A stretch of DNA of 64,000 nucleotides from Hermodice carunculata (taxonomy: Eukaryota; Annelida; Polychaeta; Eunicida; Amphinomidae). The notes beneath the pieces are model-generated. The model saw only the letters and a list, made by a program, of their open reading frames with translations, was not told where the DNA came from and did not search any database. Below, piece by piece: positions 13,388 through 28,300 of this stretch (positions within the stretch are counted from its first letter, which is position 1; each line of letters opens with the position of its first letter). The stretch lies in contig OZ026616.1 in assembly GCA_964020975.1 (NCBI GenBank), positions 85,624,868 through 85,688,867 on the forward strand, read 5' to 3'. The position numbers were made by a program, and so were the translations under genes.

Positions 13388-16300
13388 GTTATTATTATTA
13401 TTATTATTATTACTATTTTTTCTAGGTTTATGCTTTGAACTGGCACAGTTTGTTTTGAACTATGATGTTAAAATTGTTGATCATGTATGCGTGGACCAAA
13501 TTAGAAAATTAGTTACAATAACTTTATTAAAATAATTGTTTTTTGGGCAATTAAAAATGTGTACACACTTTGTATGTATGTCAAAATAATTCCAGAGAGA
13601 TTTGATGTAGCTTGTACATATGCTTTTATGCAATGGTTCATATCAAAGGTAGTTTTATTTAATTTTTGATATTCTTCATGCAGTTATAAAAATCACATAA
13701 GTATTTTGAAATCACAGTTTCATGTTCAAAGTATTTTGTCACCTCAAGGTACTTCTGCCTTGGGACTTTCAAATTTCAGACACTGTAGTTGAGAGATTTT
13801 ACATGAAGAGAGTTCCTGTTTTGTTGTCTGGGCTTGTGTGTTGTGAGAATGCATGTCATTTTTTTGTTAAAGGAGAACTGTATTGCAGCCACTTTTAAAT
13901 CTCAAGTGGAGCTGTTAGCACGAAAACATAAACTTGTTGCATGCTATTAGTGTACACAGGCAACCACCTGGTTTTTTGTTTTTCTTTTGCAACAATGAAA
14001 TATTTTGCACATATAATTGGCTACCAAATATACAGGGAAGAAGTTGGTTTCTCGTCTTTGGACCCCAATAAATTATGGTTTCCTATGCATGAAACAAAAG
14101 AGTTTCTTTAAAATTTTACTGATAAATTTATGAAAATGCTGGGCACAGTCTTGAATGTTAAGATCATATCATTGATCATTTGACCACTGACGCATTTTGT
14201 GAGCTTTTTGAAGAAAAACGCTGTTTACGGTGTCACTAGTCTTTCAGGTTGTTTGAGATTGCTGACAATCATAGAACAGTGTACATGAGAGCCTGCATAA
14301 GAAGCTGGTCTTGCATGAGGAAAAAGGAAAAAACATAGGCCAGAACAGGGCCTCCTCTGACCATGTGCAAGGAAATGAACATTTTTTCAAATCACTGGGT
14401 ACAAATGCTAACCAATATAGTGTAAGACCCAGTGTTTGCTGCATTTACCAGTTTACCATTTCTGCTCCTTTGGAGATTTAGCTGAAATGTTAACGACAGA
14501 AAAAGTTGCATTTTTCCTGCAACTCTGATTGGGCAAGAAGAAAAGTGACAGATCCAGCTGAGAACTTCATGCCATACTGCCCCCCAAATTGAGCAAAGGA
14601 AACTGTACCATTTTTGTTGAATCTGATTGGCCAAAAGGAAAAATGTCAGATCTGGCTACAAATCTGATTGGATTAAAAAAAAAAAAGTGTGAAAGTAGTT
14701 TAGATTTGTCTGTGTGTCTGATTGGCCAAGAAGAAATGTCAAATTTGTCTGTGAATCTGATTGTCTTAAAAGATCTGTCCATGGATCTGATTGGCCCTCA
14801 ATTGATTGTGGATTTTTGTGACTTTATCAGATTTTCCAGAGGAAGCCCTGCGAGGCAATGGGTTCAGATGAGCAGGTCTGTATGTTTTAACACCCTTTCC
14901 TGTTTATCACTACCTGGCTGGGCCACTGGCTAGCAGGCTGTTACTGCACACACCTTGTATGCTGTCCCTCAAATAACAACTAACTTTCTTGTTGCTTAAT
15001 TTGGTACTTTTCTAACAAATTTTGTTCAAATAGTAGTGTTTGAAGTAAAATGTGATTCATTTTTTTAGTGAAAATTAATTGGGATAAACCTAGAATTCTT
15101 CAATCACTAGATGTCACCATTGGTCAGGAGGGATCAGTGACACTTTCTGGCATATGTAATTGGCCAGTAGATGTCAGGTGATCCGTCTTCACCCGTGGTA
15201 CCCTTTAGTGATTCAAGTTCACTAAGTCTCAGCCAGTGAGTTAAATTGTTTTGATTTTGTACAAGGGAGGAAATCGGTTTCATAGGTTAATCTTTCACAG
15301 CATGCATAGCAGGAGTTCTACACATGTTACTATGCAACAGAAGCGTGTTTTAGATTATTGTTTTGCTAGTTGCTACATATTAGCAGAACAACTAGGTAGT
15401 TCATTTTCTGTACATTCTTGAAATGGAGATACAGTCAGGATTCTCCTAACACCTGCCGATTCCAATGTTGTGAAAGATAAAGTAGTTTCGTGAAAATATG
15501 GAATGAGACAATACAAAAAGAAATGAGATGAAAACATGTTTCTGTTATCGATGCTTTGTCCTCCTAGCTGCCTCTTGTTTGCTGTATATGTTCTTTTCTG
15601 TGTACATGTTTTTATTTTTTTTCCCTTTTTTTGAAACATGGCTGTGCATTACCATGTCCACAGAAATTTTCAATTATATACTTTGTGCATAATCAATGTG
15701 ATTTTTGTTACCTGTTTAATGAGCACAAGAGTTTTACATATTGTATTTTGTTGGGTCACAAAGAACTCTGTCGTGCAGGGCTGATTCCTGTACCTCCAGG
15801 TTCCTTGGTACAAGTCTGCTACTCTTAAGTGATCAAAAATTGAGACCCAAGGTTTCCGGGTCAGTCTGTCCTAGAAAACAGATAATTATAAAAGTGTGTA
15901 GACAGTGTATAATTTATAATGTGTCTTCAGCAGAATCTGGTAACAGAAACAGTCATGTGTAGTTGTGGTAGCAGTCCATCTGGTTTGAAGGTGCCGCAGA
16001 TTTTTGCAGTTGTCCTGGATAGGTCAGGGTATGTCACTTGTGCACGTCAAGATAATGTTGCCGAACATTAGTAGTTTGATTGTACATATCATGGAAAATG
16101 TACATAGAAAGTTGGCCTTTCATGTGCATTACATGTATGCTGTCGCTCATAAACACCATTTAATTCTGATGAAGTGGCAACATTTTTTAATATTCAGTGC
16201 GGTGTAATTATGCACTATAAGTTAATATGACAGTTCATCGTTCTGTAACTGGTGGCCTTTACACTGTGTAGCTCTACAGGTACATCTGTGCTGTAGTTGT

Positions 16301-19300
16301 GATAATTATATTTGCTGTATCATGTAAAAGATAAAAAAACGCTTTTACAAGTCATTTAAATTTGACAGAATGAGACATATTTTGGGGGTCTTGTCAGGAT
16401 TTTTGTGAAGAATGATCATGTTTTAGAGAAAGATATCTTTGTAAGAAAGATAAACTTTTTTTAAACAATTTATCAGCTTACAGTGTATGTTGAATATTCT
16501 TTTAATTTGTATTTTTATGTTGAAAAACTATCAGAAAATCTTTTTAAAAAGCTTCAAAATAAGATTGTACACTGCGGTTGTGTCCAAATATCAAAATATT
16601 GCAGGGCAAATACTTACAGATACCACACATAGAGGCTACAATTCACAGTAAACAGTCCTCCACTTTGACAGTTGTTGGGTTGCCTGGGGCAACTTACCCT
16701 TATAGTTCATCTAGTTTGGGTATGTTTGGAGTACCTATAATTGCCCCATTGAGTGAGAAAATTGCTGACTGTCAAATTCCATAGAATGAGCAAATTAATG
16801 CAAATATTTTTGCGTTTTTCATTCCTCACATGGGCATTCCAAGTTGCTCAACTTTAACGGTTGCCAGACTGCCCAGGGCAACCTACACCTATATTTCATC
16901 TAGTTTGGACATATTTGGAGCACATATAGTTGTCTCATTGAGTGACCAAAAAATCCTGACCTTCAAATACCATAAAATGGACATATTAATGCAAATATTC
17001 TCTTTTTTTCATTCCTCACCTGAGTATTTCCATGTTGGATTGTGGTTTAACTGTTTGCACCTGATTTGTGGGTCAAGTCGAAAGTGAGAATTTTTGAGGT
17101 AGTCCCTAGTTTGGCTTCAGGACCTCTGGCCATTTGCAGTTTTGAGTGTCTGCACACTGTCGGTCGACCAGAATTAAACATAAGTTATTGGAAGCGTGTC
17201 CTATAGGGCAACCTGTCCAAAAAGTTTTATGTTGGCATGCCAAATTATTAATTTCTATGAATGTGCAGAACTATTATACTGATGAGGAAGAACATATGTT
17301 ACCATTGATTGATCATGTTGACATTGCACTGTTCTTTGCTGACAAACTAGGTCAATTATCACTCCTTGTCTGATATGTTTTCTTGGAAATTTGTCATGTT
17401 GTGTGATGATTAGACTTCAGTGGACTTGATCAAAATATTTACGTTTCTTATTTTTAGTTTCATGTAAGAGTATGTTTCAGAAGAGATTTTAGCATGTGAC
17501 AGAAAGAGTTCTAACTGAGTTGGCATCACAAATTTAAAGCCATTGCATTGGCTTATAGAGCTTTGAAAGTGTCATGGATATAATGTATCAATTTGCAAAG
17601 TAATGTTTCTGTTTTGTTCAAAGATTTACTGTAAAAACATCAAATTATCCTTTGTATCCCGAACACAATTACAGCATGGTGTCAGAAAGTACTGAACACA
17701 TTGTGTTGTCATTGCATAGGTTTTTTATGGCATTCTTTTTTCTAAGATAAAAAATGAAAAGGATATTGCAATTAAGTATGGTGACTGGTCCTTTGGCCAT
17801 GGGCTACTGTGGTATAAACAACAATATCAGCCAAGCATCTTGATACAAGAGTGTGTTTCTGTGACATGGTGTCAGCTGGTACTGATAATGACAAAATGTT
17901 TGGGTAATTGGTCATGTGACATTTGGGCTACTCTTCTTGATGCTTTTGAGGGGACCATATTGATACACAATAACTTAAGATTAGGGGTTCATTTAAAATG
18001 TTACTCCTCAGGAAAGTGGACAAGTGTAGCAACCAGGTTTGTACTGGTGTTGAGGTATTTCACAACAAAGGTACCCCCTCCTCCACTTTTTGTGCAGACA
18101 GTAACAGTTTGTTTATGTGATGAAAAAGGGCAGGGGAATGATTTTGTATTTACTCATTCCTAGTCAGAATAAAACTCAGTCAGTAGCTTTCTTTTGCGTG
18201 AGTTGGCAACGTTGCTCCCAAACTCACAAGAAAAGCTATTAACCACGGGAATGCTATCATGATAAGTTTTATTTATAATTCTGGTAAAGGTTTTTTCTAT
18301 TTACATGAAAGTTAAGTGAAAACATTGATACAGATAACTTTAAGGCAATCTGAGTTGGAAAGGGTTAAGGAAACATTATTCAAAATAACATCGGTTATAA
18401 AATGGACAGGGAGAATACCAAATATCATGACACACAAGTACCTTTTATCATGCATACATCTTGATGTGTTTATGTCCTAGTGATTGATTCTCCCTGTCAA
18501 AGGTAGCTATTAAAATATTGATGTGTAGTAAAGAACTAATCTGTTAGTTATGGGGAGAGGGAGTAAGAAAGAAGTCCATTTTGGTTTCTGTTGCACACAT
18601 TTGATGTAAGCAAATGTCATAAATACAAACTTGCAAATTAAAAATATTGTTTCTGCGTTCAGCACCATGTAGTTTTAGTTTTTTTGTATTCAACTGAAAG
18701 CAAGAGATTAACAAAGAGACTTTAGTTTATATTAGCGAAATATCTTTATTTAACACTTATTTAAAATCGATATCATATTCATTGTTTCAATGTGAAATTG
18801 AACTTTTTAAAAATTAATTGGATGGGTGGGGTTTATGCTAAAACTAGAGGACTTTAGTTTGTTGTGAACATTGAACTTTTGATGGCTTCCCCAAGACAAT
18901 ACAGTCATGATTCAGGAAAGGTAATGTTCACTGAGAGTCGGCAACTGATGATGTGTTGATTTGATTGCACATACAGCAGTATGTGTGATCATGTGTCTGT
19001 GGGTGAAGAACTCCTGTGCAGTATGTGTAATGTGTGGTGTGTTTGTTGCAGCTCTGGGATAGGAACACATTGGAATGTGTACAGGTTCTGACGGGACACA
19101 CAGGCTCTGTGCTGTGTTTACAGTATGATGAAAACATCATCATCTCTGGCTCCAGTGACTCCACAGTCAGGTATTACAAGTGTCCATTCCACATTTATCC
19201 AAGGGACCTTGCTTGAAGCACTTGCCCTAATGGAACTTGGAAAAAGCAGCAGCCAGTGGGAACAAGTTCTCAAGAGCTTTGTTTCTCTGGACCTTTTTTT

Positions 19301-22300
19301 TCTATGTTCTTTAGGAGCATGAGACCTGAGGAAGTGTTTTGAAAACTTACAAAGATGTATGATCAAACTTTCAGAGCTTTACAATAGCTAGATGCCCCAT
19401 CCTAAAATTCTCTTTGTTCTCCGAAAGATTTTTCCTTTACTCAGTCTGTGATAGTTTCAGTTTTATTTGAATTAATGGAAATTACTTCTTGTCATTAGAG
19501 GAGATTTGAATCACCGGATAGTGTTGAAATTCAAGTTAATTGTGTTGCATATTAAGATTTTACAACACTAGCCTATGGGGTTAAATGTCAGAATTGATAA
19601 TTTTATAGCGTGTTTATCATTGTCTTTCATTACTGTATCTATGTGGAACCACTTAGCCATGAAGAGCATTATCATTGTATGTTGGGGGTTTGTTGTAGGG
19701 TATGGAGTGTGAAGACAGGCGAGATGCTCAATACATTAATTCATCACTGTGAGGCTGTCCTACATCTCAGGTTCTGTGATGGCATAATGGTCACCTGTTC
19801 CAAGGTATGCGCTCGTCCTTGATAGGGAAGGACATCAAGGAGATTTCTTATCCAAAAGCAACTTCTGTCACAATTAACAACAAGCTGTGGGTCAAATACA
19901 TCTACAGCTGTAAGCCAGGTTTTAATTTTATGTAGCTCAGGATGCTTGGTTGTCTTAACACTGTAGAAGTACCACTTTCGTGTGTTTTGTTGAACTCGGG
20001 TAATTTGCTTGAATTGAGCCCCTCTGCCCCCCCTTTCCCCCCCAAAAATAAAAAAAATATGCATTTTGTCCAGTTTCATGTGATTGGGGGGGAAAAGGTG
20101 GCATATTATTTTATATGTTAGTTTTTAATATTTTTTTTTTTTTTTAGACAATTTTGTCATTATCTGCCAAAGTCAGTGGCATTTTTTGTACAGGGAATAT
20201 ACTTGTCCTGGACAGCTGGATGTCACGAGATGAAGTCACCTTAAATATGTGAAATTACATGCTGGAATTATCTTAATTACAAGCGTGCATGGATGTTTTT
20301 GGCAGGAAGACCTTGTCTACTTTTCTAAGCATAATTATTTTTGTGCCTCACAATGAATGTGAAGAAGTATTGGTTGTGCTCTTCCAGGATCGGTCAATAG
20401 CAGTATGGGACATGCAGTCTCCGACAGATATCAACTTGAGGCGAGTACTGGTGGGGCATAGGGCAGCTGTCAATGTGGTGGACTTTGATGAAAAATACAT
20501 TGTATCGGCATCAGGAGATCGAACAATCAAGGTAGGATGTCTTTACCATGAAGCTGGTGAATCTTAACCTCATTCCAGCTGAAAACATGGCGAAGAGCGC
20601 TCTAATGTTCCTTGTCATCTGGTCCAATGTTTTTGCGTAAATCTGTCTTTCATAGAATTAGATTGACTGAGAATTGCGTGAAACTTCCGTAGAAAGTATG
20701 CATCAGGCAGTCAGCATTCCTTGGTGTGGGTTTCACGCTGAATGCGCACAGGGTTTTTACCTGGGGTTTAATATTTAGGAGTCTTCAAGACTCCTTGCAT
20801 ATACAGTGCAAACTCGTGACACCATCTGTTCCCTAAGAAATGTGTCAGATAACTGAATGTCAGATAAATGAATGAAATAGCAAAGAAAATAAACTTTTTC
20901 CCATGAAAATTTGTGTCATTATATTGAATATATCGGATATCTGAGTGTCATTATAATGAGGTTTCACTGTATTTGTGGGGTTCCATACAGAAAATGAGAG
21001 TCCCATATATTATCATGCCTTCAGAGTATAATACTCTCAAGGCAAGTAATTACTAATATATGGTATTGGTTAGTATTATCAGAATTGAATTGAAAGAGCC
21101 ACCCTTCTTTGAAGGATGGCTTGACAATAAGGATTTTGGCCACTTATCCCAAGACAAGTTGGAGAGAAAATTTACTTGTCCCCCTAAGAAAGTCAGTTCT
21201 CCATACTGAATCTGAATTTACTTGTCCCATATTTTTGCAGCATAGGCTCTAAATGCCAATTTATCAATGTGTGAATGCAGACCTATCTATTCTCTTTGTT
21301 TCTAATATATGTATTTTTCAGTTCAATTGATTTTCTGTTCTTTGACTGTATTTTTCTGAGTACACATCTGTAATATGTGAAAGAAATTCACAATAACCAT
21401 CTGACAAGTGACATGTTGCATCAGATTATACCCACAAAAGTTCTTTAGGCTATATTCCATACAAAGCTTAACAGTGTTTACATTTAAAATGTTAATTTTG
21501 AAATCAAATTATCTTGGTAAGTGTTTGTATTTGTGATGCTCATGATAGGCCTATATTTATTCACAGAATTATTAAAGATAATCTGGCACCTGTCCTTAAT
21601 TAAAATATGTCATTCAACTTTCTTAATACCCTTCTGCCCAAGCTACAAAAGTCCTCAAAAATGTATTTTTTCTTTGTTATTGAACTCTATTAATTGATAA
21701 ATTTATTTAACATAGCATGAATGCATGTGGTGCTTTTCAAGACTTCCTGATTAGTGTGCCATCTAGTGTCATTTTGAGGAATTACTGAAAATGCCATGGG
21801 CTTCCAAGCTATGTTCAATGGGCATACTAAATGAAATACTGCATTACTATAAGTAATGCGAAAATTTGAAGCTCTAGTGAAGCGTTTGAAACATCGGTAC
21901 TTAAAAACACCAATTATGGCCCATAGTGATCTTTTCTGTGTTGAGTTTTGATAATAAAATCAATGTTTATTTTATGTATTGAAATTTCCTTTCTGTTGTT
22001 TGAGGTTGCGAGATATTTTCTCTGTCAGCATAGTTTTCAAGATGAAATGCACCATTTGAAGTCCTAGAAGTGCGAAATAATTTGTTTTTTCACGGACAAA
22101 ATACTTGTGTTTTGGTCAATATATTACCAGTGAATATAACATTATTTCTGCATCCCACTGGACGTAAGGACATAAATTGTGGGGGTCCCAATGACTGTTT
22201 TGTGCATAAAGGAAGCAATATATTGCATCAGGTAAACCCTGATGTGCAGCCAGCGTCAAGGAAAGTTGGTCAATTAGTTGAATGGTAATGAGTTCAGGTT

Positions 22301-25300
22301 TAAAGCATTGTAACTATGTGCTGGAAAAATGGGATGAAGGCTTGTATTTTAATGTGTGCGGAAAGATTATTGGCATGAAGTAAAGATATATGACATGGAT
22401 AACATCGTGTAAAATCTTTAAAAGTTAACAGTCTACAGTAAAGAGCTAGCTGTATCCAAAATTACCAAAATGCTACTAAAAGTTCACAGTGGTTAGTAAA
22501 AGTGGTAAATGGCTAATAAAATTTTCCCCAGATATTTTTTATGCAGAATTTTAAATTATGCAAGTCTGTTCAGATCTTTGCTGGAAAAAGTGAGGAAATG
22601 TGGCTCCTAATTTTAAAATCATATTGCTAACCCAGCATTGACCATAAGTAACAAACAGTTTGAACGTACAACAAGTTTATAGACTTGAAAGTGAAGGATT
22701 AAAAAAATACCACTGATTGTTGTGGCTTTCAAGGTTTGTAGAACATCTTTCACTGTGCATGGTAGCTAATTCACTGTGATTTGTTTGCATATTTCACAGG
22801 TCTGGAGCACATCAACTTGCGAGTTTGTGCGAACTTTGAATGGCCATAAACGAGGCATAGCATGCTTACAGTATCGAGACCGTCTGGTGGTCAGTGGCAG
22901 CTCAGACAATACTATAAGGTGGGTGACCTAGCAGTACAGGATGTGCAAACCCCTTAATAGATAGTACTGCACATAACATGGTACCCTGCACATCCACGTG
23001 ACCACTGAGGTCATTTTTGCATACATCAGCATTGCATGAGCTGAAGCAGGTGTACCTTGGGTAGCTCTAAACATTGTTTGTGGCGAGTATCTTGGACGTG
23101 GCCAGTACCTTGGATAGCTGTAAACATTGTTTGTGGCGAGTACCTTGGACAGCTGTAAATACTGTGGCCAGTACCTTGGATAGCTGTAAACATTGTGGCC
23201 AGTACCTTGGATAGCTGTAAACATTGTGGCCAGTACCTTGGATAGCTGTAAATACTGTGGCCGGTACCTTGGATAGCTGTAAACATTGTGGCCAGTACCT
23301 TGGATAGCTGTAAATACTGTGGCTGGTACCTTGGATAGCTGTAAACATTGTGGCCAGTACCTTGGATAGCTGTAAATACTGTGGCCAGTACCTTGGATAG
23401 CTGTAAATACTGTGGCCAGTACTTTGGTTAGCTGTAAACATTGTGGCCAGTACCTTGGATAGCTGTAAATACTGTGGCCAGTACCTTGGATAGCTGTAAA
23501 TACTGTGGCCAGTACTTTGGATAGCTGTAAACATTGTGGCCAATACCTTGGGTAGCTGTAAACATTGTGGCCAGCACCTTGGGTAACTGTAAACATCGTG
23601 GCCAGTACCTTTGACAGCTGTAAACATTGTTTGGGGCCAGGGCTTCTTGACAAAAGCACCATTTTATGGTGTAAGGTCTTTTGATATTTAACGCCCAATG
23701 AAGTCAATCTCACGATGTCAACCATCATACACTGGGAATGTCAAACGCATAACTTGAGTTGTGAACTTGAGGTTAAAGAAGAAAAAATAAAAATTGTACA
23801 TACAAGTTTTGACAGAATATGTAACAAGTACATGAATTCAGAAATTTTGCTCTGTAGATATTTAATTAATAGGCAGGAAATGATGGATTCCTATCTTGTT
23901 GTGACATTTTAGTCTGTATGTGAACATGATAATACTCACTGTTTTTCTGGGAAGTTTATAATGATATTTGCCAAAGGTTAGTCTTTGGTATCTTAGAAGA
24001 TGCCTTCCTGAGGAGCAGGGGGAGAGAACCTTCACTTTTTGCCAGACTGTATGCAGTCTGACATTGTTTTGGTTCGAGGGATTTTGACCTCCGCACTCAA
24101 TGATACTACTTACAGTTTCTCATTTGTTTGTCAAAGATACAGTGCCAAAAAATTCCACTTCAGCCGATTCACAAATTTTGGAACTCCGTCGCATATATTT
24201 TGCATATATTCTTAATAAAAATACATTGTTTTTTACACATATATATCTTTCATAGATTTATGGTAATTTCAGCCAATCACTACACGAAAAGCTATGTATG
24301 GCATCCATGTTTGTTTAACCATGCGCAGAACATACACGTGATCCCACACATATGTCCGATGACTTCATAATCACATTGACCCTGTGAATGGCATTTTAAG
24401 TGATTATGTTTTCAACCCCCAGTTTAAATTCTGTCTCACTTTTTATACTACTTCACATCATGATAGCACATTGCTTTTTCCATAATCTTTTAAGTGACAA
24501 AAATATTATGAACCAATCACAATCGCATCTCCCTTTATAAGGGTGAGTGAACCAATGGGAAATTGACAACCTTGTACCTATTGTATACAAACTTATCCCA
24601 ATCGATTTCTCCCCTTTTATACGAGTCGAGTCTGGTTCCTTTTTAAAAAATTTGTTTGTAACTGAACATGTTTTTGGTCACTTTGGAGCATATTTGAGTG
24701 ATTAGTGAAGTGAAAAGACTCCTCAACTGTTCTTAGCTATAATAACATTTATAAGATGTAAATCTGAGGATGGATTCTGGGCATCATTTCTTTTCAAACT
24801 TACTGTATTCCAATATCATCACAAATACTTTCTAATCTGTGGCTAGGAATGGATAGAGACCTGCTATATCCATGATGTGTCAGACTGTGAAAATACTTTT
24901 TTCATGAGAGTCGCCATCAAATCAAAATGAACAGATCACAATTTTTCCTTTACAGATGTGAAGTAGGAGAGGACAATTTAAAATTAAAGACATAAGCTGA
25001 AACCAATAACAGTTCAGACATTAGCATGTTTGCTGACATGGGATGACATTTGATTTTCATGTGCACACTCATTCCAAATACATACATATAAAGTTGAGAT
25101 GATTCAGTTGTCTTTGTAATGTAAATGTCTTGTTTTTGTATTTTTTTTCTTTCTTTTTTTAATCAGTTAAACCAATGAATGATCTGTGAGTTTATGCGAC
25201 AGATATATACTGCTTCCCTTGATGGTTTGGTATACATGTCTGTTTACATAATACTTTGCTGGAAAAGCATTGAACACGACACTGCACTGCAAGCAATGGT

Positions 25301-28300
25301 GTTCATACATTTGCTACTAGAGGGCAGCATCATGCATGGATGCTGGAAACCTGTTCAATTGCATATCCATGTTTCTCTTTCTGATTCAGACTATGGGACA
25401 TAGAATGTGGTGCTTGTCTGAGGGTGTTAGAGGGCCATGAAGAGCTGGTCCGATGTATTCGCTTTGATAGCAAAAGAATCGTCAGTGGAGCTTATGATGG
25501 GTAAGGCACTATATTTTTTAATGTAGAAAGGACATGCACTACAAAATACATTTTTTTCTGAATATTTTTTGTCACCTGGTGAGCAGGAATGTAATGTCAG
25601 CTGCAAAAGGCAAATTTCCTTCCCATTTGCCACATTGATGTCTTTGTATTGTCCAAATGACATTCCATTCCTTGCTTTTAACAGCACTTTTAGTGTTTTC
25701 GTAAGTTTAGTCTTTTTCTTCCAGAGACGGTAATCATGTCCCTGTCAAGGGGCAATTGATCACCACATCTTACAAAACGGATCAGCCATGTCGTCTGGCA
25801 GCAAAATTGTTTATGTTGTCAATTGAGTGGGTTAACACAAAGGAAATAAAGGGTAACCCAATGATCAGCAATATTGTGATGGAATGAATTCATCCCATAT
25901 TTCTGGACAGGCTTCTTAGCAGAAAATAATATGCACACTTCTGCTTAAGAAGAGCAGTAACTGGTAGCTTGCATTGTAAAATTATTGCAGGCACTTTGGT
26001 AAGGAGAGAGTGACTGAAATATTAAATTTATTAGAATACATGGGTGTCACTGTCACAGTTCAAGTCAAATACTCTACCACATATACTTAGATCATATGCA
26101 AGAAATTATTGGACTTTTGTGAAAAAAAATCCCAAGTCGATGTTTACTAATTCAGTTGCAGTATTGTTAACTTCAAATGAAACAAAATTTGTCATGCAGA
26201 GGATCTATTTTATGGGATGTTTGTTTTGTTTGTGTTTCTGATGCATGCTTATTTTCCTGTTACAGCAAAATAAAGGTTTGGGACTTGCATGCAGCGCTGG
26301 ATCCCCGAGCCCCTGCAGGAACTCTGTGTCTGAGGACATTAGTGGTTAGTAGTTACATTTTTTTTTTAATGGCTGACTTGTCTGTCAGTTGAGCTTATGG
26401 TATGATAGGTTGTTCATCGTCCAGCATCCATCTAGCCACAGTTTACCTTTTTGATTTCTCCAATAGTCAGCCAGATCGACGTCAAACTTTGTAGCAATGT
26501 ATTTCGAAGGGTTTTCTACCAAGTTTGTTCAGGTTGTCATTCATGCTCCAGTGATATCTGGATTTTTATGATTTTTTGGTCTTTTTTTTTTTTTTTTTTT
26601 TTGCAAAATATTTAAAAATCTTCTCTGAAACTGCTTGGTCAGTTGCTTTGAAATTGCATAGGGACACTTCCAGGGACCCTAAGACCTAAATTTGTTTTGA
26701 CAGATGGTGCTGCAATTTGTATATTTTTTTATGAATTTTTGTGAGTTAAAACTTTTTTACTTCTTCTCAAAGAGAGCTACTCGGACTTTTCTGAAGCTTG
26801 GTGGAAATGTAGCTTGTGGGAGTGTTTGACTAAGTTGGTCACTTGGTGACGATATCATGGGTCCCTGATTTTCAACAATTTTTTTCGGTTTAGGTACTTG
26901 TTAATGCATGCTTTCCTATCAATTACCATGCAAGTCAGTGGGCATTGCGGTGATATTTCACAATTTTGACTTCTTCAAAACTGTCCATGAGATTCACTTC
27001 AAACTTGGTGGGGATGTACCTTAGGTCTATAGATCTCTACCAGTTTAGTATGAGTGGTTGTGCTCCAATGACTCATATTTTTAATGAATTTTTTGTTCAT
27101 TTGTTTTCTTGAAATTTTTTTTTTTTTTAAATCTTCTCCAAAACCACATAAGCAATTGTTTTGAAATTGCATGGGGCACTTGTGAGGACCCCCAGACCAT
27201 AATTTGTTCAACAGGTGGGACTGCAATTTTTCTATATTTGAGCAGTTTTTTGTTGCATTTTTGTTATTTTTGACTATTTTTTACAAACTGCACGTTTGAT
27301 TCTCTTTGAAACCTAGTGGGAATGTACCTGGACTTAGTCTCCACCATGTTTTTTCACGACATGATGGTGCTGTCATTTTCTGATTTTTAACAAATTATCA
27401 ACGTTAGGACAAACCGTAAGGGTATATGTACATATTAGTATTGTTCCTGTACAATAAGGATAGCACCAAGTTTTACACATTGGCTTGTATCTCGATAATC
27501 TTTGATACTGTGCCCATGGTTACTGTTACCACTGATAGGAAAGTACCTATGGGGTGTCTTTTTGGTGTTGGTGATTTTGACCTTCACTGACATTGAGAGG
27601 TCAACTGACACAGTGGCTAATATTTCAGCAATAGCAGATCATAGACCTGGTTATTATTAATCACTAAGAGGAAGGTACCTGTGTTTTTGTTTTGTTTTTT
27701 TCTTTGATGTCAAATTTGACGTTGAGTGGTCTTGACAGGTCAAAGTGACAGGTTTGAAAAAATCTGGTAATAGTGGATTCTGTAACTGTTCATTTAAAAA
27801 ATGCACGTGAACTGCATGAGTGAAGATTGATATTACAAGCAGTGATGATTGTCTTAAGCAAAAGACCTTGATGTTTTTCTTAACTTCACACGACCACTTC
27901 AGATTGTGCATGCAAGGTCAACTTAGCACAGGACTATCACAGTCCTCTTGTTTTTAATCCTTGCATACGAGAGCCCGAGGATATAAGTAGCAAGTGTTTG
28001 CAGCTTTGACTTCATTTGTAAGCCACTTGTAAATATGTAATCTTGGTCCTCCGAGAATGATAGCTTAGAATCTTGCATTAAAAACAGTTTGTAGAAAAAA
28101 ATGATATATGAAGAAAGCATCAAAAGACCATGAACTGATTAGAAATATAGGTTTTTGACAATCTGAAAAAAAAAAGTTTATTTTCTTACTCTGTACAAGA
28201 TAAGAAAAATTCAGTTTAAATGTTCAGAAATGAACAGCATGGTTCACTATTGTGACATCTTGGAAGTAATGTTGACTTCTCTCATACAGCATAAAACAGT

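Larger units (their letters stand above)
6826..19051 (+). other. 12.2-kb intron of beta-TrCP
   Basis: It runs from gtaacc to gtttgttgcag, between the first and second propeller blades. It contains A/T runs (7376-7660), family B TIR elements (about 9451-9612 and 12846-13034), TTAA MITEs (9634-9872, 11370-11510, 18150-18366), a G-run (9245-9258), a 37-bp array, a 61-bp tandem pair, an (ATT)n tract, degenerate CTGATTGG repeats (14515-14800) and a ~190-bp duplication (16650-17035). Open frames here are short and look like chance or repeat translation. I see no second gene in it. Confidence 0.85.

Noticed and set aside
13275-13535. 86-codon poly-Leu frame
   Set aside because: (ATT)n microsatellite translation.
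22928-23728. Longest open frame of the window (266 codons, minus strand)
   Set aside because: It is translation of the 31-bp minisatellite with a 31-residue period and lies in a beta-TrCP intron.
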